DNA of 64,000 bases, taken from the NCBI GenBank assembly GCA_032622095.1, contig CP136066.1:156451152-156515151 (forward strand), in the 5' to 3' direction. Shown piece by piece: positions 50,601 to 62,932 of the stretch (positions within the stretch are counted from its first letter, which is position 1; each line of letters opens with the position of its first letter). The position numbers and the translations under genes were made by a program. Below the pieces are notes generated by a model. That model was given only the letters and a program-made list of their open reading frames with translations, did no database searches and was not told where the DNA came from. The DNA comes from Siphonodentalium dalli. Lineage: Eukaryota > Mollusca > Scaphopoda > Gadilida > Siphonodentaliidae.

Positions 50601-50692
50601 CCTGACGCGTGCCACTCAGTTGACCTGAGCACGATTTTGACAGGATTCGCTTGATCCTCACTGAGCACGCAGGATTTACTTGATGTGGACAT
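50599..50692 (-). other. minus-strand exon-like frame in short X (A3)
   Basis: An ATG-started minus-strand frame (MSTSSKSCVLSEDQANPVKI...) reaches TGGCACGCGTCAG and then GTAAGTTT, a strong donor. The same base position in A1/A2 continues as reading frame without an intron. The product is not recognised. Similar copies are in A4 (to 52285), A5 (to 53873) and A6 (to 55461). Whether it is transcribed is unknown. Confidence 0.3.
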
Positions 50693-51189
50693 GCACTTGA
50701 TGCGATGGGGTCTATTAGCAACGGTGTCTCTGTCTGTTTATTTGAAGCCCGGCTTTATTCTAAACATTATTATTCGAATACATCCACAACTTCGACCTCA
50801 AGTTATATGCTGATTAAAACATACAATGCAGATTTTGTACATACGTTTTTTCTTCTTTTTTCCAAATTCAAAGTTATATCTTTGGCTCATGTGCCCCATC
50901 GTCTCAAGTCAACATTTATGTATATGCATTTCGCTATGACGGTATTCCTGTGTAAATGACGCGAGTATCAAAGTATCAAATAAATAGATAGTCTTATATA
51001 TAGTATCGGGCACATCCACCCTGTTTTGGGTGGATGTGCCTTCAATGTATGCATTAACATTAATATTACATATACTATAAAATATATTTATGTTCCTGTT
51101 AAATGTGCTTTTGTCATATATTTGTATTTGAATCTTGTATATCTCATATATCATGATTATTGATTTATTGAGATTAAAGAATTGAATAA
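50601..51189. other. segment X, short form (unit A3)
   Basis: The right 589 bp of X, lacking the left 263 bp found in A1/A2. Hairpin at 51009-51040. Equivalent segments are 52194-52782 (A4), 53782-54370 (A5) and 55370-55958 (A6). Confidence 0.75.
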
Positions 51190-51312
51190 AGCTTTCTCCA
51201 CCCGCTCCCAGCTATGTCGGCCAGCCCTTTCCAGTTCCTTCCACACGTCGACCCTCGTGTTTTGTGGTCGACGATTGGAGCATATTCACATAGTTTGCTT
51301 GTATTCGCCTGA
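51190..51312 (+). pseudogene. homeobox exon 4 3' fragment (A3)
   Basis: Last 40 codons and stop of exon 4 with shared changes (PFQFLPH, SHSLLVFA), followed by 3' UTR, AATAAA and spacer start. No homeodomain. Confidence 0.8.
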
Positions 51313-52782
51313 TTTAATGTCATGTTATCGCTGATTTATATTGTTTTATATTGCTTAATGTTAGATTGTTATTGCAGTGTTCATGAATTTTGTTAATTGT
51401 TGAATAAAAGTATAAACTGAAAATTCACTTCCGATAAATGCCCGAAGATAGCCACATAGGTTCGAAAATAGCAAATGTCGGCAGTTTTATTTCCCTCGAA
51501 CTCAACCAAAAGGATATCTCGTGGAAAAATAGACACATTGACGTTGCTAAAGCGCTTTCGTTCGGGATATGACATTTAGAATTTCCAGTTTCCATCTGAC
51601 CTCAGCCTTGAACAAGTCCAAATTCCTCAATATTGGATATTTCATAAGCATCCCACCTTGAGCTAGAGTTCCCGAGTGACATCTCAGCTGTCGGACAACT
51701 CCGGCATTGCAACCTCTATACGTGGTTGGTTATCTAATACCGTGGTGTCGGTCGATAAATACACGAAATACTGATGAATATACTGATTAAATTATATTCT
51801 GAAAGAAGATACTAAGGTTGCAGTACACGATTTATCGTGTTCTAGGGGGTCTGAAAAATAGAAAAATAAGTAGCTGTGTATCAAGGGTTACTACTGGGAC
51901 GCAGATAACGATGAGAAATAAAAACGATTCTTTATCTTCTGTAACGCTTGTATCGCTCTGTATCGGGAACATGTCTCTATTCCGAAGGTTCCCTATTCCG
52001 AAGGTTCACTATTCCGAAGGTTCACTATTCCGAATGTTCGCTATTCCGAAGGTTCGCTATTCCGAAGGTTCGCTATTCCGAAGAGTTTTTATTTATTTTA
52101 AAGGTTAATTCTATATTCAAGTATTGAGAGGGTTCTTTATCACGAATATCACGAATATGCTCTCCTAAATTGAGGAGGTTAACAATAAACTTACCTGACG
52201 CGTGCCACTCAGTTGACCTGAGCACGATTTTGACAGGATTCGCTTGATCCTCACTGAGCACGCAGGATTTACTTGATGTGGACATGCACTTGATGCGATG
52301 GGGTCTATTAGCAACGGTGTCTCTGTCTGTTTATTTGAAGCCCGGCTTTATTCTAAACATTATTATTCGAATACATCCACAACTTCGACCTCAAGTTATA
52401 TGCTGATTAAAACATACAATGCAGATTTTGTACATACGTTTTTTCTTCTTTTTTCCAAATTCAAAGTTATATCTTTGGCTCATGTGCCCCATCGTCTCAA
52501 GTCAACATTTATGTATATGCATTTCGCTATGACGGTATTCCTGTGTAAATGACGCGAGTATCAAAGTATCAAATAAATAGATAGTCTTATATATAGTATC
52601 GGGCACATCCACCCTGTTTTGGGTGGATGTGCCTTCAATGTATGCATTAACATTAATATTACATATACTATAAAATATATTTATGTTCCTGTTAAATGTG
52701 CTTTTGTCATATATTTGTATTTGAATCTTGTATATCTCATATATCATGATTATTGATTTATTGAGATTAAAGAATTGAATAA

Positions 52783-52905
52783 AGCTTTCTCCACCCGCTC
52801 CCAGCTATGTCGGCCAGCCCTTTCCAGTTCCTTCCACACGTCGACCCTCGTGTTTTGTGGTCGACGATTGGAGCATATTCACATAGTTTGCTTGTATTCG
52901 CCTGA
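52783..52905 (+). pseudogene. homeobox exon 4 3' fragment (A4)
   Basis: Same fragment as in A3, 1593 bp downstream. Confidence 0.8.
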
Positions 52906-54370
52906 TTTAATGTCATGTTATCGCTGATTTATATTGTTTTATATTGCTTAATGTTAGATTGTTATTGCAGTGTTCATGAATTTTGTTAATTGTTGAATAA
53001 AAGTATAAACTGAAAATTCACTTCCGATAAATTCCCGAAGATAGCCACATAGGTTCGAAAATAGCAAATGTCGGCAGTTTTATTTCCCTCGAACTCAACC
53101 AAAAGGATATCTCGTGGAAAAATAGACACATTGACGTTGCTAAAGTGCTTTCGTTCGGGATATGACATTTAGAATTTCCAGTTTCCATCTGACCTCAGCC
53201 TTGAACCAGTTCAAATTCCTCAATATTGGATATTTCATAAGCATCCCACCTGGAGCTTCCCGAGTGACATCTAAGCTGTCGGACAACTCCGGCATTGCAA
53301 CCTCTATACGTGGTTGGTTATCTAATACCGTGGTGTCGGTCGATAAATACACGAAATACTGATGAATATACTGATTAAATTATAATCTGAAAGAAGATAC
53401 TAAGGTTGCAGTACACGATTTATCGTGTTCTAGGGGGTCTGAAAAATAGAAAAATAAGTAGCTGTGTATCAAGGGTTACTACTGGGACGCAGATAACGAT
53501 GAGAAATAAAAACGATTCTTTATCTTCTGTAACGCTTGTATCGCTCTGTATCGGGAACATGTCTCTATTCCGAAGGTTCCCTATTCCGAAGGTTCACTAT
53601 TCCGAAGGTTCACTATTCCGAATGTTCGCTATTCCGAAGGTTCGCTATTCCGAAGGTTCGCTATTCCGAAGAGTTTTTATTTATTTTAAAGGTTAATTCT
53701 ATATTCAAGTATTGAGAGGGTTCTTTATCACGAATATCACGAATATGCTCTCCTAAATTGAGGAGGTTAACAATAAACTTACCTGACGCGTGCCACTCAG
53801 TTGACCTGAGCACGATTTTGACAGGATTCGCTTGAACCTCACTGAGCACGCAGGATTTACTTGATGTGGACATGCACTTGATGCGATGGGGTCTATTAGC
53901 AACGGTGTCTCTGTCTGTTTATTTGAAGCCCGGCTTTATTCTAAACATTATTATTCGAATACATCCACAACTTCGACCTCAAGTTATATGCTGATTAAAA
54001 CATACAATGCAGATTTTGTACATACGTTTTTTCTTCTTTTTTCCAAATTCAAAGTTATATCTTTGGCTCATGTGCCCCATCGTCTCAAGTCAACATTTAT
54101 GTATATGCATTTCGCTATGACGGTATTCCTGTGTAAATGACGCGAGTATCAAAGTATCAAATAAATAGATAGTCTTATATATAGTATCGGGCACATCCAC
54201 CCTGTTTTGGGTGGATGTGCCTTCAATGTATGCATTAACATTAATATTACATATACTATAAAATATATTTATGTTCCTGTTAAATGTGCTTTTGTCATAT
54301 ATTTGTATTTGAATCTTGTATATCTCATATATCATGATTATTGATTTATTGAGATTAAAGAATTGAATAA

Positions 54371-54493
54371 AGCTTTCTCCACCCGCTCCCAGCTATGTCG
54401 GCCAGCCCTTTCCAGTTCCTTCCACACGTCGACCCTCGTGTTTTGTGGTCGACGATTGGAGCATATTCACATAGTTTGCTTGTATTCGCCTGA
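54371..54493 (+). pseudogene. homeobox exon 4 3' fragment (A5)
   Basis: Same fragment as in A4, 1588 bp downstream. Confidence 0.8.
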
Positions 54494-55958
54494 TTTAATG
54501 TCATGTTATCGCTGATTTATATTGTTTTATATTGCTTAATGTTAGATTGTTATTGCAGTGTTCATGAATTTTGTTAATTGTTGAATAAAAGTATAAACTG
54601 AAAATTCACTTCCGATAAATTCCCGAAGATAGCCACATAGGTTCGAAAATAGCAAATGTCGGCAGTTTTATTTCCCTCGAACTCAACCAAAAGGATATCT
54701 CGTGGAAAAATAGACACATTGACGTTGCTAAAGTGCTTTCGTTCGGGATATGACATTTAGAATTTCCAGTTTCCATCTGACCTCAGCCTTGAACCAGTTC
54801 AAATTCCTCAATATTGGATATTTCATAAGCATCCCACCTGGAGCTTCCCGAGTGACATCTAAGCTGTCGGACAACTCCGGCATTGCAACCTCTATACGTG
54901 GTTGGTTATCTAATACCGTGGTGTCGGTCGATAAATACACGAAATACTGATGAATATACTGATTAAATTATAATCTGAAAGAAGATACTAAGGTTGCAGT
55001 ACACGATTTATCGTGTTCTAGGGGGTCTGAAAAATAGAAAAATAAGTAGCTGTGTATCAAGGGTTACTACTGGGACGCAGATAACGATGAGAAATAAAAA
55101 CGATTCTTTATCTTCTGTAACGCTTGTATCGCTCTGTATCGGGAACATGTCTCTATTCCGAAGGTTCCCTATTCCGAAGGTTCACTATTCCGAAGGTTCA
55201 CTGTTCCGAATGTTCGCTATTCCGAAGGTTCGCTATTCCGAAGGTTCGCTATTCCGAAGAGTTTTTATTTATTTTAAAGGTTAATTCTATATTCAAGTAT
55301 TGAGAGGGTTCTTTATCACGAATATCACGAATATGCTCTCCTAAATTGAGGAGGTTAACAATAAACTTACCTGACGCGTGCCACTCAGTTGACCTGAGCA
55401 CGATTTTGACAGGATTCGCTTGAACCTCACTGAGCACGCAGGATTTACTTGATGTGGACATGCACTTGATGCGATGGGGTCTATTAGCAACGGTGTCTCT
55501 GTCTGTTTATTTGAAGCCCGGCTTTATTCTAAACATTATTATTCGAATACATCCACAACTTCGACCTCAAGTTATATGCTGATTAAAACATACAATGCAG
55601 ATTTTGTACATACGTTTTTTCTTCTTTTTTCCAAATTCAAAGTTATATCTTTGGCTCATGTGCCCCATCGTCTCAAGTCAACATTTATGTATATGCATTT
55701 CGCTATGACGGTATTCCTGTGTAAATGACGCGAGTATCAAAGTATCAAATAAATAGATAGTCTTATATATAGTATCGGGCACATCCACCCTGTTTTGGGT
55801 GGATGTGCCTTCAATGTATGCATTAACATTAATATTACATATACTATAAAATATATTTATGTTCCTGTTAAATGTGCTTTTGTCATATATTTGTATTTGA
55901 ATCTTGTATATCTCATATATCATGATTATTGATTTATTGAGATTAAAGAATTGAATAA

Positions 55959-56081
55959 AGCTTTCTCCACCCGCTCCCAGCTATGTCGGCCAGCCCTTTC
56001 CAGTTCCTTCCACACGTCGACCCTCGTGTTTTGTGGTCGACGATTGGAGCATATTCACATAGTTTGCTTGTATTCGCCTGA
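55959..56081 (+). pseudogene. homeobox exon 4 3' fragment (A6)
   Basis: Same fragment as in A5, 1588 bp downstream; the last recognisable homeobox coding sequence in the window. Confidence 0.8.
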
Positions 56082-56642
56082 TTTAATGTCATGTTATCGC
56101 TGATTTATATTGTTTTATATTGCTTAATGTTAGATTGTTATTGCAGTGTTCATGAATTTTGTTAATTGTTGAATAAAAGTATAAACTGAAAATTCACTTC
56201 CGATAAATTCCCGAAGATAGCCACATAGGTTCGAAAATAGCAAATGTCGGCAGTTTTATTTCCCTCGAACTCAACCAAAAGGATATCTCGTGGAAAAATA
56301 GACACATTGACGTTGCTAAAGTGCTTTCGTTCGGGATATGACATTTAGAATTTCCAGTTTCCATCTGACCTCAGCCTTGAACCAGTCCAAATTCCTCAAT
56401 ATTGGATATTTCATAAGCATCCCACCTGGAGCTTCCCGAGTGACATCTAAGCTGTCGGACAACTCCGGCATTGCAACCTCTATACGTGGTTGGTTATCTA
56501 ATACCGTGGTGTCGGTCGATAAATACACGAAATACTGATGAATATACTGATTAAATTATATTCTGAAAGAAGATACTAAGGTTGCAGTACACGATTTATC
56601 GTGTTCTAGGGGGTCTGAAAAATTGAAAAATAAGTAGCTGTG

Positions 56643-56925
56643 TATCAAGGGTTACTACTGGGACGCAGATAACGATGAGAAATAAAAACGATTCTTTAAC
56701 TTCTGTAACGCTTGTATCGCTCTGTATCGGGAACATGTCTCTATTCCGAAGGTTCCCTATTCCGAAGGTTCACTATTCCGAAGGTTCGCTATTCCGAAGG
56801 TTCACTATTCCGAATGTTCGCTATTCCGAAGGTTCGCTATTCCGAAGGTTCGCTATTCCGAAGATTTTTTATTTATTTTAAAGGTTAATTCTATATTCAA
56901 GTATTGAGAGGGTTCTTTATCACGA
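56643..56925. repeat. partial segment Z (A7), end of hybrid array
   Basis: One 82-bp satellite unit and eight 16-bp units (56741-56863), one more than in A3/A4. Similarity to the array stops after TTTATCACGAATA at about 56925. Confidence 0.8.
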
Positions 56926-57796
56926 ATACTCTTTTTTATGAAGGAAATAACTTCTTTTTTTGGCAGGTTTCCTTGAGATGTAATGTCATTACGTTATTTT
57001 CCAATACATATTCACGTCAGGCAGTCCACACAATTGCTCTTTCCATACGATGTAATGTCATTGCGTATGACGTTATATCTCAATAATCTTAGAGGAATCA
57101 TAACAATCTGTGCCATAAAATATGATTAAAACAATATATATAGTTCATCACCATTTCAAACGTATGTATCAGAAGATGCCCATAGAGAAATAGAAAACAT
57201 CTTAAATCATAAAAAGATTCCCCCGTTATATGCCATGGCTCCCAGAATGCAACATAATTCAACCTAGTGTATTTTCAATTGAAGGGGAATAACACTATCT
57301 GTAAAATATAAAGTTATCCCCCTCCATTGAAAATAATACACTTCACTTTGCGCAACAAAACCAGATGAACCTTAAGCACAAAAAACACGTCGTTATCTCA
57401 ACAAAAACAACAACACACAGTTTATTACACCGGATAAGCTGATTATACAGTGTTAGATAGCTTCATATTTCAAATGGTATAAATAGTGGCATATATTTTA
57501 TATATGTGATCTTGGGGTTTGAAAATTAAGTGGGCCTTGAATGTTGATGTTTTTTTCAAATATGGATTGCCAGTCTCTTACATGTAGTTTATTTCAGTCA
57601 TTGTGTTTTTAACTTTCTATAATAGACGATAAACTGATACTCTCTTCTTGCTATTAATAACCAACATCTGGGACGGTGTATAAATGTACTAGGCCTATAT
57701 ATGAATACTAGCGTAATCGTATTTTTCATTTCTCGTGTGGTTTTTGTGGTGGGATGCAAATTTTGATTCATTTCTGGTTAAATACGCCCAGAATAG
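56926..57796. other. unique AT-rich segment
   Basis: No gene recognised. It contains a direct repeat GATGTAATGTCATT at 56977-56990 and 57049-57062, and an imperfect inverted repeat with arms 57266-57293 and 57313-57342 (AGTGTATT...GGGGAATAAC type). Confidence 0.5.
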
Positions 57797-57930
57797 AAAA
57801 CCTTCCGAATAATGAACATTCGGAATAGGGAACCTTCGGAATAACGAACCTTCGGAATAGCGAACCTTCGGAATAATGAACCTTCGGAATAGCGAACCTT
57901 CGGAATAGCGAACCTTCGGAATAGAGAACC
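57797..57930 (-). repeat. 16-bp satellite in inverted orientation
   Basis: About eight units of CGAACCTTCGGAATAG, the reverse complement of the 16-bp repeats in segment Z. Confidence 0.85.
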
Positions 57931-57938
57931 CTACCCCT

Positions 57939-58617
57939 CTGTATAAAGGGTTAATACTGGGACGCAGATAATCGCTAGAAATAAAAACGATTTCTTAAAC
58001 TTCTGTAACGCTGGTATCGATCTGTATCAAGGGTTACTACTGGGGCGCAGATAATCACTAGAAATAAAAACGATTCTTTAACTGATGTAACGCTTGTATC
58101 GCTCTGTATCAATGGTTACTACTGGGACGCAGATAACGATGAGAAATAAAAACGATTCCTTAAACGTCTGTAACGCTTGTATCGCTCTGTATCAAGGGTT
58201 ACTACTGGGACGCAGATAATCACTAGAAATAAAAACGATTCTTTAACTGACGTAATGCTTGTGTTGCTCTGTATCAAGGGCTACTACTGGGACGCAGATA
58301 ACGATGAGAAATAAAAACGATTCCTTAAACTGATGTAACGCTTGTATCGCTCTGTATCAAGGGTTACTACTGGGACGCAGATAACGATGAGAAATAAAAA
58401 CGATTACTTAAACTTCTGTAACGCTTGTATCGCTCTGTATCAAGGGTTACTACTGGAACGCAGATAATCACTAGAAATAAAAACGATTCTTTAACTGACG
58501 TAACGGTTGTATTGCTCTGTATCAAGGGCTACTACTGGGACGCAGATAACGATGAGAAATAAAAGTGATTCCTTAAACTGATGTAACGCTTGTATCGCTC
58601 TGTATCAAGGGTTACTA
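57939..58617 (+). repeat. 82-83-bp satellite, eight units
   Basis: Units begin CTGTATCAAGG at 57939, 58022, 58104, 58187, 58269, 58352, 58435, 58517 and 58600 (last partial). Each contains GGGTTACTACTGGGACGCAG and AACGATT...GTAACGCTTGTATCG. The alternation of 82 and 83 bp partly follows AACGATGAG and ATCACTAG variants. The array is broken by the transposon at 58618. Confidence 0.9.
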
Positions 58618-59979
58618 TAGTCCAAGTCTTCTCGTACTAAAACCAGCTAAGATATTGGGATGGAGATGCTGGTGTTTAGTCCGAGATCCTCCCGTATGGT
58701 CTCTTATGACACGAGTTAAGCGTTAATGACCCGCTCAAATAAAACCACAATTATATGAAATAAAATATCACAATTGCGACAATAAACGGATATTTTCCAC
58801 AGAAGACATGCTATTTGATCTGAAACCCACATCAGTTGTGAATTGAAAGCGGTAATTTAATGCGAAAAGAGACATTTACCGCAATGTTTACAATTTTTTT
58901 AAAGTATGCGAACTCAGTTGACCTCGCGAACTGTGTTCGGCATTTTCCGTTGAAAATATTCCGTAGATTTTCGACAAACAATGCAAATTACGATGAATTC
59001 TCCATTGTAATCGTAATTATGTGTGTCAATAAATAAAAAATAAATAGATTAATTAAACATTGAAGATATAAATGTAATACATTAAATAAATTACGGAAAT
59101 TCAACCCTCTCAAAGTTTAAAACAGTGTAAGCACAACGAGCATTAGAATAAATAATATGGTGCTACATTTCACCCACATTTGGTGGACTTCGCGAAATTA
59201 AGATATATACTTAGCGAACAGAGCAATATACTGCTCTTGTTAAGCACACAAAAAATCAAACAAAATTTGTATAAATTTTGAACCTTAAGTTTGAAAAGTC
59301 CCACTAAAACGGAAGAACTATATTTCGAAACTGTGTGATTCGGTTCTCCGATTATTTTATCAACACAAAAGTCAAAATGCACATGGATGAAAATCACACG
59401 CATGGCAAGTCAGACACAATAGTTCTAATTTGCTCCAATTTTGACAAGTTGGTTGCGAAAATTGTCAACAAAACTACCGTTCTGATCCTCCATTATGTCA
59501 TTAAGTTTTTAGTGCGGGAATTGTTCTCAAAGCACATAGGAAACTGGACTTGGGGCGATCGGTTTTCGCCATTTTGTTCGGAAAACCCCGCGCTATATAT
59601 AGAAACGGAAACTAGAATACCCAGAACAAACTCCGGATTATTCCGAAGTTATTCGGACCACTTCGGCTTTCAGTTAAAACGTAAACAAACAGAGAAAAAA
59701 GCAATGTTTGTGGCAATCAACCGGAATATTCTATGTGTAATTTAACATTAAAGTTAGATTATTATACACCATTATGACCATAAGATGTCACTCTTTCCGA
59801 TGTATATAGCATCACGTATTGATTTGCTAGGTAAATCGAGTAAAATACACCACATATTCCCGCCACAGATCCTGGGCGTAACTCGTGTCATAAGAGACCA
59901 TACGGGAGGATCTCGGACTAAACACCAGCATCTCCATCCCAATATCTCAGCTGGTTTTAGTACGAGAAGACTTGGACTA
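58618..59979. mobile_element. Mutator-like non-autonomous DNA transposon, 1362 bp
   Basis: Terminal inverted repeats of 101 bp (58618-58718 and 59879-59979, starting TAGTCCAAGTC) match with one mismatch. The 9-bp duplication GGGTTACTA flanks it (58609-58617 and 59980-59988), inside the 82-bp satellite. Long inverted repeats with 9-bp target duplications are typical of Mutator-like elements. The interior has no recognisable transposase; the longest ATG frame is 59377-59745 (122 residues, plus strand), unlike anything I recognise, and may be chance or a captured fragment. Confidence 0.88.
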
Positions 59980-60316
59980 GGGTTACTACTGGGACGCAGA
60001 TAACGATGAGAAATAAAAACGATTCCTTAAACTTCTGTAACGCTTGTATCGCTCTGTATCAAGGGTTACTACTGGGATGCAGATAATCGCTAGAAATAAA
60101 AACGATTCCTTAAACTTCTGTAACGCTTGTGTCGCTCTGTATCAAGGGTTACTACTGGGACGCAGATAATCGCTAGAAATAAAAACGAATCCTTAAACTT
60201 CTGTAACGCTTGTATCGCTCTGTATCAAGGGTTACTACTGAGACACAGATAACGATGAAAAACAAAAACATATTTTATCAGCTTCTGTAACGCTTGTCCC
60301 GCTCTGTATCAAGGCT
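59980..60316 (+). repeat. 82-83-bp satellite, continuation
   Basis: The satellite resumes after the transposon, with unit starts at 60054, 60137, 60220 and 60304. The last unit is degenerate and similarity ends after CTGTATCAAGGC. Confidence 0.88.
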
Positions 60317-61339
60317 TTCTACATGGGACAAAAACATACCCCTTAACTTTTTGCTCACGTTTCTTGCCATATCTATTCCTGTGTGCATATATTCACGAGA
60401 AGTTGAGAACACTGAATACAGTTCATGCCACATCATGGAAATATTATATTTCATATAATATGTTGTGTTTCGTACATAAATTAATCTGTATGGATCCACG
60501 AGTATAATTTCTCCCAGATAGATCACCCCGACAAGAAGCGGCATATACATAAATGCATATATACAAATAAGCCTATAGTAATTGCTCATTTCATAATATG
60601 TCAACAGATAAAATTAATTACTGTATTGAATTTATATACTCATAACCCTATCATGGACTAATTACAAAACATTATGCAACAACGCAACGCAATATTCTCT
60701 CTTGTGTGATATTTTCTACCACCATGCACGGAGTTCCCCATATCATAGTATAGGTAGTGCTACGTAAACGAACAATTACTCAGTTTAATTTCATCATACA
60801 TGCACTTTGAGCTGTTTAAAATTGTGCACATCTACCTCAGATCACCCTCCAGAATAATTATGTTCGAAGAAGATGTAAGCTGACCAAATTTAAAGCCACC
60901 TATAATGTTTGAACTTAACATTTTGTTTTCAACATTATCGAGAGCACAAACTCGCAAAATAAGCTGAAATAAACACAATTTTTGTTGTATGCTAAAGCAA
61001 TATATAAGCTAAAAATATATGTAGCACTTCGATAACTTTATTCAAGAGACCATTAAAAATGACTTTTCTTTAGAGTGAGTGGATGGTCAAGATTCCTGAA
61101 ATCAATAACTGATGACATGTTATATATGATGTCTTTATTTAAATTGACATAGCAATTTTATCTATATATGTATCAATTTCTTCTGGTTTTATTTTTGTGA
61201 AATTGGATGTTATTTTCCATTATAATACTTTGAAATTGCAAACATTTTGTGGGATTTTAAATGGATTGGTATGTTGTATCTCAGCGGATGTTTTATAAGG
61301 ACGCCCAAGTGTGAGGGGAACCGTCGCTACGAATGGAGC
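60317..61339. other. unique AT-rich segment
   Basis: No gene, repeat or promoter that I can support. Confidence 0.4.
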
Positions 61340-61560
61340 CTCGATCCGTCCCTGTCAACGTCCATACCCAATGATAGCCCAACGTTGCACCAACGTCGTA
61401 TTAATATAGTGTAATGCACCGTTGGTTCGACGTCGTTTGAACGTCAGGTGACCGACTGTACAGCAACGTCGGGTCGATGTCGAGCCACCGATGGCGGGAT
61501 CGACGCAGACGGAGGCCCAAACGTTAGCACTGGGCCCTATGGAAAACATTTATACCAGTG
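61340..61560. repeat. CG-rich patch with ACGTCG-type words
   Basis: Locally GC-richer than its surroundings, with recurring words such as CCAACGT, AACGTCG and GTCGATGTCGAG on both strands. It looks like a degenerate dispersed repeat. No unit length could be fixed. Confidence 0.35.
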
Positions 61561-62771
61561 TAACCCGTAGTTGTACTGTCTGGGGAATGCCGGTGATATT
61601 GATATTTTATCACACACGCTTCGTGGTTATAATACACCAAATACAAATTAGTAGAGTGATTTCCCCTGGGACCCCCAAGCTAGGATCAGCATAAAAAAAT
61701 CCTGGTAGCTGAATGGTCAATGACATATGGTGAAAAGTGCACGAAAAAATGCACAAACGTCTTTCCCGACGAGAAACATGAAATATAGCCACATGCTGAA
61801 CGGTTACGGTTGTCAAATTGGCGAATAATTTATGGGAGGGGTTGGTGTGTTTTTTTCGATGTCATTTTTTTTCCATTTTAAGGGTAGTGTGACGTTTTTC
61901 AAAACTGCAGTGTGACGCAGTACGTTGACAAGTACTTTTGGGCACATCTTCGTGTGTCTAAATGGACGTTCTTCAATTTTTGATACTCGTGCAGGGTCAA
62001 ATCTTTCCTGCGAATACAGGCCAGCGGGATTTGTTAACACTGAGGCCTATGCAAATCATTTGGTGTATTGTAACCTCATGCAATGTGGAATAGTTTAACT
62101 TCGGCATCCTTACACTACCTGACTACCAGAATAATGCCCCCTGGGTTCCTTAACGATAATTGCACCATGACAACAAGACGGAAATAACCTTAACATCCGA
62201 AACAGTTTATTATCACAAGGAAGAATCTGTTTTATCCAGAAACAGTCATGTCGTCAGTACAAACGTTTTCAGATTCGGAGACAAAATGGTTTATCAACAC
62301 TGATAAATAATGCCGATACAAGTATGGTCCGATGGTCAACGAGAATTGATTTGTGAAAACACAAACCATTCAATTAAACTTTGTTTGAATGGTAATTGTT
62401 AGATTAATCATCGTATTGAAAGTGGCTCAATTCAGTTTTCCTCTGGGTGTGAATCGGTTTATAAATATGTTATATATCCGCTTGTGTATCTGTACAAGAA
62501 ATACACACCGCGGCGCTAACGCGTCTTGGTCTATATTTTGTGTACACATACCCAAGCGGGTTATAACCAATAACAATGAGTGAAACACATCCGATTTCAC
62601 TTGGACTATATATAAATATGATGAATTCCGGGTTCCGACATGTCAGGATATGCATGTGCGCTGTACTTTGTATTATTGACATTTTATATGTTTACATTAT
62701 TCAGATTGTGAATGAGCGTTCATCCATGCCCCGCACCGTCCCATTTCCAACACAAATTTTACGACAAAGGG
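61561..62771. other. unique segment without recognised gene
   Basis: Several short frames occur on both strands, none with domain, splice or length support. Confidence 0.4.
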
Positions 62772-62932
62772 TATAATATAAAGGCATGTCAAGACATGAG
62801 TTGAAGTCTCTCAATTGTTCCTGCTTCAGTTAGCAGTATTTCGTATAGCGATAAACATACGCGATCGAATCGACGAAGGACCTGTTTTAGGAAGGACTGG
62901 GTGTGGTTTACAGCCAGCAAATACGATCAAAG
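62772..62932 (+). promoter_or_regulatory. possible core promoter and non-coding first exon
   Basis: TATAATATAAAG at 62772-62783 is followed by about 130 bp with only one ATG (leading to an immediate stop) and then a donor AAAG/GTAAGAGG at 62932/62933. This is the layout of an untranslated first exon whose gene would continue to the right. It rests only on motif positions. Confidence 0.25.

Larger units (their letters stand above)
47064..56642. repeat. second, hybrid tandem array (units A1-A6)
   Basis: Six units reuse pieces of the homeobox macrosatellite (end of exon 4, 3' UTR, first part of spacer) combined with foreign segments X, Y and Z. A1 and A2 have X in its long form and are offset 1569 bp. 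A3-A6 start at 50286, 51879, 53467 and 55055 (periods 1593, 1588, 1588). A seventh partial unit starts at 56643. Units A3-A6 differ by only a few bases, so amplification is recent. None contains a complete homeodomain. Confidence 0.9.

Noticed and set aside
57266-57342. Imperfect inverted repeat as a transposon
   Set aside because: Arms have gaps and mismatches and no target duplication could be found.
57939-58617. CRISPR-like array in the 82-bp repeats
   Set aside because: Units are contiguous with no unique spacers, in a eukaryotic sequence.
59335-59745. Transposase within the Mutator-like element
   Set aside because: The frame is too short and shows no recognisable transposase motif; left as unknown content.
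60278-60604. 108-residue minus-strand frame
   Set aside because: It starts at a non-ATG codon, shows no domain and runs into satellite sequence.
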